NCBI GenBank assembly: GCA_009695205.1
Contig: SIBK01000036.1
Location: 1-42,971 of the forward strand
Direction of reading: 5' to 3'
Source of the DNA: Pedosphaera sp.
Lineage (GTDB): Bacteria > Verrucomicrobiota > Verrucomicrobiia > Limisphaerales > UBA9464
Length of the DNA: 42,971 bases
Shown: positions 9,952 to 19,040 of the stretch, piece by piece
Layout of the letters: each line of letters starts with the position of its first letter
Numbering within the stretch: the first letter of the stretch is position 1
Program-made: the position numbers and the translations under genes
The notes under the pieces: generated by a model
The model's input: only the letters and a program-made list of their open reading frames with translations
What the model was told of the DNA's origin: nothing
Databases searched by the model: none

Positions 9952-11508
9952 ATGCAAAAAAAGTTCTACATCACTACCGCGATCTACTACGTGAATGGGG
10001 CTCCTCACCTAGGGCACGCCTACGAAAAGATCATTACGGACATCATTGCCCGGGCGCGTCGCAGCCTGGGTCAATCCGTTTTTTTTCTCACGGGCCTGGA
10101 TGAGCACGGACAAAAAGTGCAGCAGGCGGCTTCCGAGAAGGGGATATCACCCCAGGCTTACTGTGATGAGATGGCCATCCAATGGCAGACATTCGTCGCG
10201 CGTCTGAATATTTCCAACGATGACTATGTCCGAACAACCCAACCTCGTCACAAGGAGGTGGTGAAAGCCCTGCTCACAAAGCTGCATGACCAGGGAGATA
10301 TTTATCAGGCGCCCTACCGAGGCTGGTATTCGGCACGGCACGAAACATTTTTGACGGACAAAGACCTCCGCCCAGACGGCACGTGGGATCCGGCATACGG
10401 CGAGGTGACGGAGTTGGTGGAAGAGAATTGGTATTTCAAGATGGGGCAGCATCAGGAATGGCTGGTGCAATATCTGGAGAGCCATCCGGAGTTCGTGCAG
10501 CCGGATTACCGGCGCAATGAAGTGCTGGGGTTTTTGCGTGCGGAAACGCTTGAGGACCTTTGCATCAGCCGGCCGTCCTCCCGGTTGAGTTGGGGAATAC
10601 CGATTCCGTTTGCGCCGGATTATGTGAATTACGTGTGGTTCGACGCATTGGTGAACTATCTGAGCGTTCCGGCATCCATGGGAGATCCGGCGACGGCCTT
10701 AGTCACGGGTGCGACGGCGACAGGCGCCTCTATTTGGCCGCCGGATTTGCATGTCATCGGCAAAGACATTCTGAAGTTTCACGCGGTGTACTGGCCCATC
10801 ATGCTCCAGGCGGCGGGGTTGCCGCTGCCTCGACAAGTCCTGGCGCATGGGTTCTGGCAAAAAGACGGTCAGAAAATGAGCAAGAGCACGGGAAATGTGG
10901 TGGACCCGATTGCGATCATTGATGAATGGGGCGTCGATGCATTCCGCTACTACGTGGTCCGCGAGCTGGATATCGGACCGGACGGAAACTGGACTGATGA
11001 AGGATTCCGTCAGCGGTATGCCGCCGAGTTGGCGAACGGCCTTGGCAATTTGGTCAACCGGTCCCTTTCAATGTTGCGAAAATATCGGGCAGGCCGGATT
11101 GGGATGGTGTCCCAAGAGTTGGCGGACGACGCGGCCGAGGCGGTGCGGGGGGTGGAGGTATGTCTGCGCGAGAATCGGCTTCAGGCAGGGTTGGCGGCGG
11201 TGTGGACCCTGGTGAACCGAGCGAACCTTTACGTGGAACAGACGAAGCCCTTTAGTCTCGCGAAAGATCCAACCCAAGCGAAGCGCCTGGATGAAGTGCT
11301 GTACAATTTGGCCGAGAGTTGTCGGGTGTTGGCTGTAGTTCTCTGGCCTTTTATACCGGACACAGCCCAACGGATTTATGCCCAGCTTCAGGTCTGCGGC
11401 GAGCCCAGCCAGTGGAGGAATTCGGCCTGGGGCGGATTGGAGGTTGGGCACGAGACGGGAGAGCCGATCCCCTTGTTCCCTCGGAAAGATTTGCCACCCA
11501 AGGCGTAG
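9952..11508 (+). CDS. metG: Methionyl-tRNA synthetase, zinc-ligand-free type
   Basis: MetRS charges tRNA-Met for initiation and elongation. The class I signatures are the HIGH-box variant HLGHAYE at the N-terminus and KMSKSTGNVVDP in the second half. The start at 9952 (MQKKFYITTAIYYVNG) is preferred because MetRS proteins begin right before this strand; the frame stays open upstream to 9865 but that extension has no family match. Where many bacterial enzymes carry a Cys zinc knuckle, this one has GWYSARHETFLTDKD with no cysteine pairs, as in the alphaproteobacterial/mitochondrial class. The C-terminal tRNA-binding (EMAP-like) domain is absent, and the product is about 518 residues. It lies 64 bases after ribF on the same strand. 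Confidence 0.94.
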   Translation: MQKKFYITTAIYYVNGAPHLGHAYEKIITDIIARARRSLGQSVFFLTGLDEHGQKVQQAASEKGISPQAYCDEMAIQWQTFVARLNISNDDYVRTTQPRHKEVVKALLTKLHDQGDIYQAPYRGWYSARHETFLTDKDLRPDGTWDPAYGEVTELVEENWYFKMGQHQEWLVQYLESHPEFVQPDYRRNEVLGFLRAETLEDLCISRPSSRLSWGIPIPFAPDYVNYVWFDALVNYLSVPASMGDPATALVTGATATGASIWPPDLHVIGKDILKFHAVYWPIMLQAAGLPLPRQVLAHGFWQKDGQKMSKSTGNVVDPIAIIDEWGVDAFRYYVVRELDIGPDGNWTDEGFRQRYAAELANGLGNLVNRSLSMLRKYRAGRIGMVSQELADDAAEAVRGVEVCLRENRLQAGLAAVWTLVNRANLYVEQTKPFSLAKDPTQAKRLDEVLYNLAESCRVLAVVLWPFIPDTAQRIYAQLQVCGEPSQWRNSAWGGLEVGHETGEPIPLFPRKDLPPKA

Positions 11509-11611
11509 GACGCGCGGCGTTTGGTGGAAAATGCCGTTTGGCACCCAGTTTCGATTGGATGCCACAGAATCTTGATCTATTTCCGTGGCATGCTGTATGC
11601 TTCGGGCATCG

Positions 11612-13111
11612 ATGTCGCACGGCCTGCAGCTTTCGCAACGGCTATCTCAGCAGATGGTGCTGTCACCGCAGCTCCAGCAATCGCTGGCGCTGCTACAGGC
11701 ACCCGTCATGGAACTCAAGGCCATGATCGAGCAAGAATTGCAACAGAATCCCGCGCTCGAAGAATCTGTGGTGTCGGAAAACCCGGATGAGGGTCGGGAA
11801 GATACTCCCTCCGACGGCGAGTCAAATCCCGCTGATCCGACGGAACCGCCCGCCGATACCCAGTATGATCCGGCGACCGAGAAGCCTACGGACGAGCCGG
11901 TAGACAGGTTGGATGTTGAACTGCAGCGACTGCTGCAGATGGATCAGGAATGGCGGGACCATTTTTCTCAAAGCAACACGATTAACCGCGCGGGTCCGGA
12001 GGACGAGGAGCGTCGTCAGCACATGTTCGACTCCCTTGTGGCAGGCACTTCCCTTCAGGAGAATCTCCTCGAGCAACTCAGCTTAGCCGACCTCCCTCCC
12101 GAGCAGCAGTCGGTCGCCGAGATGTTGGTGGGCAACATCGACGACCGAGGCCGCCTCCAATCCGGTATCGCCGAACTATCGTTTTCCACGGGAATTTCCG
12201 CGAGCCTGCTGGAGACGGTCCTGAAGATTGTCCATACGCTGGATCCGCCGGGAGTTGGCGCCCGCGATTTGCGAGAGTCCCTGATGCTACAGCTGGAACG
12301 GGCGGGGAAGGTGGATTCACTCGAGTATCGTATCTTGAGTGACCACTTTGAAGCTTTCGGTCGCCGCCGGTTCCCGGACATCGCGCGCGCCCTCGGCCGT
12401 CCGGTCGACGATATTCAGGAGGCCGCACAACACATCGCCCAGTTGGACTCGCACCCCGCCAGTGATTTTTCACCAGACAACAATCAATACGTGATTGCCG
12501 AAGTCACGGTTTCCCGCAGCGGCGAAGACTGGACAGTGCAAACTCACAACGAGTTTGTGCCGCACCTCCGCATCAGCAATCACTACAAAGATCTCCTCTC
12601 CCAGAGCGATACGTCGACCGAAGTTCGCGATTACATTCGGGAGAAGATTCGGGCCGGAAAATTCCTCATTAAAAGCATACAACAGCGGCAGGACACCATC
12701 ACGCGAATCGCCCAGGAGATCGTGAATCGGCAGCGAGATTTTCTAGACAAGGGGGCTGCCCACCTGAAACCCCTGACCATGAGCCAGGTGGCCGAGGTCG
12801 TGGGCGTTCATGAAACCACGGTGAGTCGAGCTGTGTCGGGCAAATACATCCAGACGCCCCGAGGCCTGTTTGAGATGAAGTATTTCTTCACGTCCGGCGT
12901 CCGGACGGCGTCTGGCCAATCCGTTTCGAATACCACGGTCAAAACGGCCATTGAAGTAATGTTTGCCGCCGAGGATAAGACAGCGCCGTTATCCGATGAA
13001 GTGATCGTGAATACGCTGAAGGGGAAAGGAATCATGATTGCCCGGCGAACGGTGGCGAAGTATCGCGCCGAATTGGGGATCCTCCCCAGTCATCTTCGCA
13101 AGACATATTGA
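11612..13111 (+). CDS. rpoN: RNA polymerase sigma-54 factor RpoN
   Basis: Sigma-54 directs RNA polymerase to -24/-12 promoters that need an AAA+ activator. Region I is seen at the start (LSQRLSQQMVLSPQLQQSLALLQ), followed by a strongly acidic region II (about 55-110), a core-binding domain, a helix-turn-helix (MSQVAEVVGVHETTVSRAVSGK) and the C-terminal RpoN box ARRTVAKYR near residue 476, which reads the -24 element. The ATG at 11612 (MSHGLQLSQ) is chosen because family members begin here; the frame is open further up to 11585. No activator or modulation gene lies next to it, so the regulon cannot be told from this window. Confidence 0.95.
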   Translation: MSHGLQLSQRLSQQMVLSPQLQQSLALLQAPVMELKAMIEQELQQNPALEESVVSENPDEGREDTPSDGESNPADPTEPPADTQYDPATEKPTDEPVDRLDVELQRLLQMDQEWRDHFSQSNTINRAGPEDEERRQHMFDSLVAGTSLQENLLEQLSLADLPPEQQSVAEMLVGNIDDRGRLQSGIAELSFSTGISASLLETVLKIVHTLDPPGVGARDLRESLMLQLERAGKVDSLEYRILSDHFEAFGRRRFPDIARALGRPVDDIQEAAQHIAQLDSHPASDFSPDNNQYVIAEVTVSRSGEDWTVQTHNEFVPHLRISNHYKDLLSQSDTSTEVRDYIREKIRAGKFLIKSIQQRQDTITRIAQEIVNRQRDFLDKGAAHLKPLTMSQVAEVVGVHETTVSRAVSGKYIQTPRGLFEMKYFFTSGVRTASGQSVSNTTVKTAIEVMFAAEDKTAPLSDEVIVNTLKGKGIMIARRTVAKYRAELGILPSHLRKTY

Positions 13112-13135
13112 CGGAAGAACGGGTCGCCTTTTTCT

Positions 13136-13840
13136 GTGAACAAAACGTTTCGCTCATTTCTCGGCACATCTCCATTGATGGCCCGCGTGGCGCCGTTCGT
13201 GATTTTCCTCGCCCTCACGGCCTTGCAAGGGGCATTCGGTGAAAGCTCTCGGTACTGGATGTACCTGGCTAAGACAGTGGTGGGGGCATGGATGGTCTGG
13301 GTGATGTATCCGTTGGTGTCGGAAATGCCCTGGAAGATCAACGTGGAAGGGGTGTTGGTGGGCGTTGCGGTATTTGCGATCTGGGTCGGAATAGATCCGT
13401 ATGTCCCCAAACTGGACACCTTGATCGTGAAGTTAGGGTTCAAGCCCAAGTCGGGCGAGTTGCCGTGGAATCCGCTGACTTTTTTTGCCGGCAACGCGGC
13501 GCTCGGTTGGTTGATGGTTGGAGTCCGGACATTGGGTTCAGCGCTGGTGGTTCCGCCGCTCGAGGAGACGTTTTATCGATCGTTTATCTACCGCTATATT
13601 GCAAATCCGGATTTTACGTCTATTCCTCTGCAACGGTGGCACGCCGCTAGTTTTTTCATTAGCACAGCCCTATTCGGATTCTCCCATAACGAATGGCTTG
13701 CCGGCATCCTCTGCGCCATGGCCTATCAGTGGCTCGTGCTTCGCCGCGGACGGTTGGGAGAAGCCATGACGGCTCACGCAGTCACGAATTTTCTTCTGTC
13801 GATTTGGGTGGTCGCAAGGGGCGCATGGCAGTTTTGGTGA
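13136..13840 (+). CDS. CPBP/CAAX-protease-related membrane protein (exosortase-associated type)
   Basis: This is a 234-residue multi-pass membrane protein with a GTG start. The conserved CPBP (CAAX protease and bacteriocin-processing) motifs are present: EETFYRSF near residue 142 (motif 1, Glu-Glu plus Arg), FGFSHNEW near 181 (motif 2 His) and HAVTNFLL near 218 (motif 3 His/Asn). The ending (W-Q-F-W) and overall spacing resemble the CAAX prenyl protease-related family seen in genomes with exosortase/PEP-CTERM sorting systems. The expected role is intramembrane metal-dependent proteolysis, possibly processing sorted proteins. The family assignment rests on remembered motif similarity, and no exosortase gene is in this window. 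Confidence 0.8.
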   Translation: MNKTFRSFLGTSPLMARVAPFVIFLALTALQGAFGESSRYWMYLAKTVVGAWMVWVMYPLVSEMPWKINVEGVLVGVAVFAIWVGIDPYVPKLDTLIVKLGFKPKSGELPWNPLTFFAGNAALGWLMVGVRTLGSALVVPPLEETFYRSFIYRYIANPDFTSIPLQRWHAASFFISTALFGFSHNEWLAGILCAMAYQWLVLRRGRLGEAMTAHAVTNFLLSIWVVARGAWQFW

Positions 13841-13865
13841 CTCAATTGCCAGCATCTCTGGTCCT

Positions 13866-15452
13866 GTGATCCCAGATCTCGCATTGCCTCCGTGCGTTCG
13901 CCACGAGGACGACCATCTCCTCGTGGTCAATAAACCCGCCGGCTGGAATACGCATGCGCCTTCCCCCTACGCGGGCGAAGGGATTTACGATTGGCTCCGT
14001 AATCGTGAGCCCCGGTGGGCGACATTGGCGATTCTCCACCGGCTCGACAAGGAGACCTCTGGGCTGCTCGTTTTTGGGAAAACCGCGAAGGCAAACCGAT
14101 CCATGACGGAGCAGTTTACTCGCCGTGTGGTCGGAAAACGATATGTTCTGGAAACGGACCGTGAGGTGGTCGAAGACACCTTCACCGTGTGCACTCCCAT
14201 CCGACGCGCGGGAGATCAGTATCAGGCTTCTTTGGGGGTCGCGGGCGCCAAATCCGCAGAAACCCGGTTCCGCGTGGTGCGCCGTCGTCCGGGACTAACC
14301 GTTCTTCACGCGGAACCTGTTACCGGACGGACGCATCAAATCCGCGTGCATGCGGCCGAGCGGGGTTTTCCCCTCCTGGGCGATGTCTTATACGGCGGTA
14401 CTCCAGCTGCCCGAGTCCATTTGCACGCGATGGAACTGCGGTTCACCCATCCGGGAGAAAATCGCGAAGTTGTTTACACGGCGGAAGTCGACTTTGGGGA
14501 GGCTGCCGGCGTGGCGTTGCGGCGGGGGCTCATTGATTCGCGAGAGACGGATTCATTTCGTTGGGTGCATGGGGCTGCGGACGGTTCCCCTGGCTGCTAT
14601 ATAGATCGCTTGGGTCCGTTTGCGTTTGTGCAGTCGGAGAGGGAGGGGATCGCTCCGACACGTCTACCCCCCGGGACATGCGGATGGTATATCAAACGAC
14701 TGGAACGGCGGCTGGAGGGGCGGCGAGGCGTGGAATTGTCGCCGCGCCATGGCGGGGGGGAGATTGCCGTCGAGAATTTCGTTGTCCGCGAAAACGGTGT
14801 GCAATTTGAGTTGAGCTTCCAGGAGGGCTACAGCGTGGGATTGTTTCTGGATCAACGGGACAACCGCCGCCGGCTCCTTACGGGTCATGTGGGGGGTGGA
14901 TTTCCACTCTGGGATTCGGAAGTTGCATCCCGGGAAATCCTGAACTGCTTTGCATACACTTGTGGATTCAGCGTCTGCGGCGCATCGGGGGGCGCCAAGA
15001 CCACGAGCTTGGATCTGTCCCGCAAATACCTGGAATGGGGGCGCCGCAATTTTCTGCGAAACGGAATCGATATGGAGGATCATGAGTTCATCCACGGCGA
15101 CACCTTCGACTGGCTCCGTCGGTTTGCCCGCAAGGGACGACGGTTTGGCGTGGTGGTGCTGGATCCACCCACATTTTCGAGATCCAAGGAATGCGGCGTC
15201 TTTCGGGCCGACGCAGACTACGGGCTGTTGGTCACGGCGGCCCTTCAGGTGTTGAGTTCGGGAGGTGTGCTATTATCGTCCACGAATGCTGCGCGGGTAT
15301 CTGCCGATGAATTTATTCAAACACTCCGTGACACGATCCGATTGGCCGGACGGAAAATTGTCAAGGAGTTGTACATTCCTCAACCTCCGGACTTTCCGGT
15401 TCATCGCGAGGAACCGGCCCATTTGAAGACTGTGTGGATGCGAGTTGCCTGA
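13866..15452 (+). CDS. RluA-type pseudouridine synthase fused to RlmI-like rRNA methyltransferase
   Basis: Residues 1-220 form an RluA-family pseudouridine synthase: VNKPAGWNTHAPS, then HRLDKETSGLLVF with catalytic Asp at about 61, and TGRTHQIRVHAA. Residues 225-528 match the RlmI-like class I SAM-dependent methyltransferases: DGSPGCYIDRLG, GLFLDQRDNRR, NCFAYTCGFSV near 360 (SAM-binding glycine loop), SLDLSRKYLEWGRRN, and LDPPTFSRS near 432. Stand-alone RlmI makes m5C1962 in 23S rRNA and has an N-terminal PUA domain; here the pseudouridine synthase takes its place. Both halves keep their catalytic motifs, so a bifunctional rRNA-modifying enzyme is likely. The rRNA positions are not predictable. 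Start codon is GTG, 25 bases after the previous gene. Confidence 0.88.
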   Translation: MIPDLALPPCVRHEDDHLLVVNKPAGWNTHAPSPYAGEGIYDWLRNREPRWATLAILHRLDKETSGLLVFGKTAKANRSMTEQFTRRVVGKRYVLETDREVVEDTFTVCTPIRRAGDQYQASLGVAGAKSAETRFRVVRRRPGLTVLHAEPVTGRTHQIRVHAAERGFPLLGDVLYGGTPAARVHLHAMELRFTHPGENREVVYTAEVDFGEAAGVALRRGLIDSRETDSFRWVHGAADGSPGCYIDRLGPFAFVQSEREGIAPTRLPPGTCGWYIKRLERRLEGRRGVELSPRHGGGEIAVENFVVRENGVQFELSFQEGYSVGLFLDQRDNRRRLLTGHVGGGFPLWDSEVASREILNCFAYTCGFSVCGASGGAKTTSLDLSRKYLEWGRRNFLRNGIDMEDHEFIHGDTFDWLRRFARKGRRFGVVVLDPPTFSRSKECGVFRADADYGLLVTAALQVLSSGGVLLSSTNAARVSADEFIQTLRDTIRLAGRKIVKELYIPQPPDFPVHREEPAHLKTVWMRVA

Positions 15453-15589
15453 GACTTGAACGTCCGGCACGACGGAATTTGAGTGAACCGCAAGTTTTCC
15501 AGAGGTCCATCATCATCACCATCGCCGTGGGCCGCGCGACGCGAGAGCTTCCCTTTCCAGCCGGCCAGTCTATTCTGTCGGCCGGACCA

Positions 15590-16450
15590 ATGAACGACAC
15601 CACGAAAGCATCGGTTTGGCTTGAGAACAGCGCGGGCGAACAATTCTTCATTGTGGGGAACTGCCCCATCGGTCGCACGCCGACGAATCAAATTGTGCTT
15701 GCCGATGACCGAGCCTCGCGGCGGCACGCGCTGGTTCATGCGCAGGAGCAATTCCAATACTGGCTCGTGGACCTCGGTAGCAGCAATGGTACCTCGCTCA
15801 ACGGCCGACGCGTCAGCCAACCCACCATGCTCCGGCACGGCGACCGCGTGGAAATTGGCGCCAGCGTGCTGACATTCCATCAGCCCTCCACCGCCACGGC
15901 CGCCCAGCGGACCAACCGCGACGAGCAGACGGTTGTGGACATCAAATCCGTACCGTGCTGGCTGCTCGTCGCTGACATTGAAGGATCGACGCGGCTCCAC
16001 GAGAAATTTCCCGCTGAGGAGCTGCCTGTTCTCATTGGCCGATGGCTCGCCGAGTGCAAACAACTCATCGAAGAATGTGGCGGCAGCATCAATAAATTCC
16101 TCGGTGACGGCTTCCTCGCCTACTGGCACGCCACCACCGGCTCGTCGCTTCAGGTCATGCGGGCCGCCGAGGCGCTTAAACGGCTGCAAGGGGGATCCAA
16201 GCTGCCGTTCCGCTTCGTGCTACATCACGGCACTGTTTTCTGCGGCGGCGCCTCGCTCGGAGAAGAAAGCCTGTCCGGCCGCGAAGTGAATTTTATCTTC
16301 CGAATGGAGAAACTCGCCAGCAAGTTGCAGGAGACGCGGCTCCTGAGTGAAATGGCCGCATGCCTTCTCGATGCGCAACTCGCCTCGAACGCTGCCGGCC
16401 GGCATCCGCTGCCCGGCTTCGAAGGCGAATTCGGGTTCGTGACGTTTTAA
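15590..16450 (+). CDS. FHA domain-class III nucleotide cyclase fusion
   Basis: From the ATG at 15590 the protein has an N-terminal FHA domain (about 10-95): GRTPTNQIVL, SRRHALV and DLGSSNGTSLNGR are the classical phosphothreonine-binding loops. A class III adenylate/guanylate cyclase catalytic domain follows (about 120-285): VADIEGST near 127 supplies the first metal-binding Asp, and NKFLGDGFLAYW near 167 the second. The frame is open upstream to 15434, overlapping the previous gene, but that extension is low-complexity and unlike a domain. No membrane segment is visible, so it is probably a soluble cyclase controlled by phospho-protein binding. Whether it makes cAMP or cGMP, or is only cyclase-like, cannot be decided by eye. 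Confidence 0.85.
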   Translation: MNDTTKASVWLENSAGEQFFIVGNCPIGRTPTNQIVLADDRASRRHALVHAQEQFQYWLVDLGSSNGTSLNGRRVSQPTMLRHGDRVEIGASVLTFHQPSTATAAQRTNRDEQTVVDIKSVPCWLLVADIEGSTRLHEKFPAEELPVLIGRWLAECKQLIEECGGSINKFLGDGFLAYWHATTGSSLQVMRAAEALKRLQGGSKLPFRFVLHHGTVFCGGASLGEESLSGREVNFIFRMEKLASKLQETRLLSEMAACLLDAQLASNAAGRHPLPGFEGEFGFVTF

Positions 16451-16580
16451 GAAGGCCGGGGAGCGGTCGTTTTCAGACAAATTGCGCCGTTCTGCACCGG
16501 GGTGAGGATGGGATGGGGGATCGCACCATCCATGGAAAAATCCCTTTACCACTCCCCGGGTTCAATTGCAGATTGCTTCG

Positions 16581-17141
16581 ATGCAATCGATCTTCACGGG
16601 TCCGGTCTATGTGGTGCGCGACAACATCGATACCGATCAGATCATCCCCGCCCAGTTTCTGAACCTCGTGCCTACGATCCGAGAGGAATACGAAAAACTC
16701 GGGAGCTATGCCATGTGTGGGCTTCCGGATGCCCTGTACCCCGCCCGCTTTATAAAAGAAGGGGCGGAAGACACCGAGTTTCCGATCATCATCGCCGGGC
16801 GAAACTTCGGATGCGGCAGTTCCCGTGAACACGCCCCAATCGCCCTGGGAGCCGCCAAGTGTGAAGCCGTCATTGCCGAGGGTTTTGCTCGGATTTTCTT
16901 CCGCAATTGTGTGGCGACCGGTGAAGTGTACCCGGTCGAATCGCCTGAACGCCTCTGCGATATTTTTAAGACAGGCGACTTGGCGACGCTGGACATTGAC
17001 GCTTGCACGGTCCGCCACCACGGCACGGGCAAAACCTACTCCACCAAGTCACTCGGTGAAGTCCGGCCGGTTGTGGATGCCGGTGGCATCTTTGAGTACG
17101 CGCGCAAGACGGGCATCATGCCCAAGGCCGCCTCAGCGTGA
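16581..17141 (+). CDS. leuD: 3-isopropylmalate dehydratase small subunit LeuD
   Basis: LeuD pairs with LeuC to form isopropylmalate isomerase in leucine synthesis. The swivel-domain hallmarks are VVRDNIDTDQIIPAQFL near the N-terminus and GRNFGCGSSREHAPIAL near residue 73, followed by AVIAEGFARIFFRN. The length of 187 residues is normal. The start is set at ATG 16581; a TTG at 16566 is also in frame. No leuC is adjacent, so the large subunit must be elsewhere. The stop is only two bases from the end of the convergent esterase gene. Confidence 0.93.
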   Translation: MQSIFTGPVYVVRDNIDTDQIIPAQFLNLVPTIREEYEKLGSYAMCGLPDALYPARFIKEGAEDTEFPIIIAGRNFGCGSSREHAPIALGAAKCEAVIAEGFARIFFRNCVATGEVYPVESPERLCDIFKTGDLATLDIDACTVRHHGTGKTYSTKSLGEVRPVVDAGGIFEYARKTGIMPKAASA

Positions 17142-17143
17142 AT

Positions 17144-18898
17144 TCAGAAGCCTTTCACGAGCGTCCTCCGACGAAAAACCTTGTCGCTCGCGCACAGGTA
17201 AAGCCATTCGCCGCCCGGTCCGGCAAAGGCGCAACTGACGGCGCCCTTGGTTTCCGGCTTCGCGATAACGCCACCCATCCGCCCGGTCCAGTCAAACATC
17301 TGGACGCCTTGGTGCGAGGTGATGTAGGTGCGACCCTGCGCATCGGATGTCATGCCGTCACCACCACTGTCCGGACGATCGATGGGCACCCGCAGAGTCA
17401 TAAGTCGTTCGCCAGCCCGGATGCTTCCGTCAGCGTCGACGAGAAAACTCCACACAAAGGTGCCGGCGTATTCCGACACATATAGCTGTCGTTGGTCCGG
17501 ACTGAGAGTAATACCGTTGGGTTTGTTGATGCCTCCGGCGGCGGCGGGTGGGCGTGACATAGTGCGGGCTGAGATTGGCACCCGCACGACTTGGCCAGGA
17601 CCGGTGTCGGTGAAGTAGATCCAGCCCTGGCGCGAGACGACGAGATCGTTCGGAGTGACATCCACCGCAATATCCGTCATATCCTTCGTAGTCGGATCGA
17701 TGGCAATGACCTTCTTCTTGTCGTCCTTGCCTCCGCCCTGCGTGGCTGCGTACAGCTTTCCGTCCGGACCCCATTTCATTCCGCTCACTTTGGGACCCCC
17801 TTTCAGCCAAAGGCTGACTTTTCCGTCCGGCTCCACGCGATGAAGATTGCCCGCAGGAAGATCGGAGAAATAGAAGACGCCGTCAGGGCTGCCGCACGCG
17901 GCGTCTGTAAATTTGTAATTTTCGCCGATTCGCTGCCAGTCGCCGGGAAGGCCGCCACCGGGGAGTATTTTGTTGAGAGCCTCGTCGCCTGGCCAATTGT
18001 TGGTGCTCGGCTCCGGAATCGGTGCGTCGGGACGCCACAGCCAGCGGAGCGCGTCTGGAAGAATGGTGCCGCCGTGTTTGCCGCTATGGGCGCCATCCCC
18101 GAGGACGAATTGGTGATCGTATCCAGCGAATGCCAGGGCGCTGGCCATTTCCTGATTCGCGAGCGGCCAGCTACCATGGAGGTTGTTAAGATCATTGGAA
18201 CCGTCCTGGAGAAAGACACGGATGGGTTTGCGCTCCGTCTTCCGGATCAAGGCGGGATAGACATGGCCGCCACGAATGTTCACGAAGCTGCCAATTTGCG
18301 ACAACACGCGTCCAAAGGAACCGGGCTGTTCCCATGCCACCGTCCAGGCGCAAATGGCGCCGCTGCTCATGCCGGCGAGAGCTCGATCCCGCGGATTGGC
18401 AGAAAGATTCAGCTGATAGATCTTGCTGACGTGTGGCAAGAATTCGTCGAGTAGGAAACGTGCGTACCGATCGCCGAGTGAATCGTATTCCAGACTGCGA
18501 TTGCTCGTCTTCCATTGATTCGTTCGGGATTCCTGGGTTCGATCTCCGGGGCTGATGAAGACGCCTACGGTGACGGGCATCTGACCGCGGTGAATCAAGT
18601 TGTCAAAAACCACCGGAACACGTTGATCTCCTGTCCTGGAGACGTAAGCGGCGCCATCCTGGAAGACCATCAGGGCAGCCGGTTTGGCGGGGTCGTATTG
18701 CGCGGGAATGTAAACCCAGGCATCCCTTCGGGTTCCGGGGAATATGGAGGAATTTGTGTACTCAAATTTTTCGATCCGCCCTTGTGGAACACCCGTCTGG
18801 GGCTGCGAGTCCGCCCCAAGAACGTAGGTTTCTGCGGCGTGTACGGCCGCGAGTGTCAACGCCAGGGTGACGGAGCAGAAGACGACGGGGAAATGCAT
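17144..18898 (-). CDS. Secreted esterase-SMP-30/gluconolactonase fusion
   Basis: The start at 18898 gives a clear signal peptide (MHFPVVFCSVTLALTLAAVHA, cleaved after AHA-type residues). Residues about 35-280 form an enterochelin-esterase-like alpha/beta hydrolase with nucleophile elbow GMSSG (Ser about 178) and a late His in GDGAHSGKHGG. Residues about 300-584 form a six-bladed SMP-30/gluconolactonase propeller (KFTDAACGSPDGVFYFSD, KPNGITLSPD, DGMTSDAQGRTYIT). This fusion is familiar from Planctomycetes and Verrucomicrobia. It probably acts in the periplasm or outside on sugar lactones or esterified glycans, but the substrate is unknown. The frame is open to 18976, but that would bury the signal peptide. 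Confidence 0.85.
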   Translation of the reverse strand: MHFPVVFCSVTLALTLAAVHAAETYVLGADSQPQTGVPQGRIEKFEYTNSSIFPGTRRDAWVYIPAQYDPAKPAALMVFQDGAAYVSRTGDQRVPVVFDNLIHRGQMPVTVGVFISPGDRTQESRTNQWKTSNRSLEYDSLGDRYARFLLDEFLPHVSKIYQLNLSANPRDRALAGMSSGAICAWTVAWEQPGSFGRVLSQIGSFVNIRGGHVYPALIRKTERKPIRVFLQDGSNDLNNLHGSWPLANQEMASALAFAGYDHQFVLGDGAHSGKHGGTILPDALRWLWRPDAPIPEPSTNNWPGDEALNKILPGGGLPGDWQRIGENYKFTDAACGSPDGVFYFSDLPAGNLHRVEPDGKVSLWLKGGPKVSGMKWGPDGKLYAATQGGGKDDKKKVIAIDPTTKDMTDIAVDVTPNDLVVSRQGWIYFTDTGPGQVVRVPISARTMSRPPAAAGGINKPNGITLSPDQRQLYVSEYAGTFVWSFLVDADGSIRAGERLMTLRVPIDRPDSGGDGMTSDAQGRTYITSHQGVQMFDWTGRMGGVIAKPETKGAVSCAFAGPGGEWLYLCASDKVFRRRTLVKGF

Positions 18899-19040
18899 GT
18901 TGCGAAGATTCAACCACAAACAGCCTGGTCCGGAAATAAGAAAAGGGAACCGATGGGTCACATCTCGACATTCCACAGTTGAAAGCGGTACCGCGAAAAG
19001 GATTGGACCAGAGCCTGCGGGAACCCTGGAACGAGCACGT

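Noticed and set aside
11536..11552. TTTGGCACCCAGTTTCGA resembles a sigma-54 -24 element just before rpoN
   Set aside because: The required GC of the -12 element is absent at the right spacing, so it is not a sigma-54 promoter.
17591..18454. A 287-residue plus-strand reading frame
   Set aside because: It lies wholly opposite the esterase-gluconolactonase gene, has no domain and reflects GC-biased codon use of the real gene.
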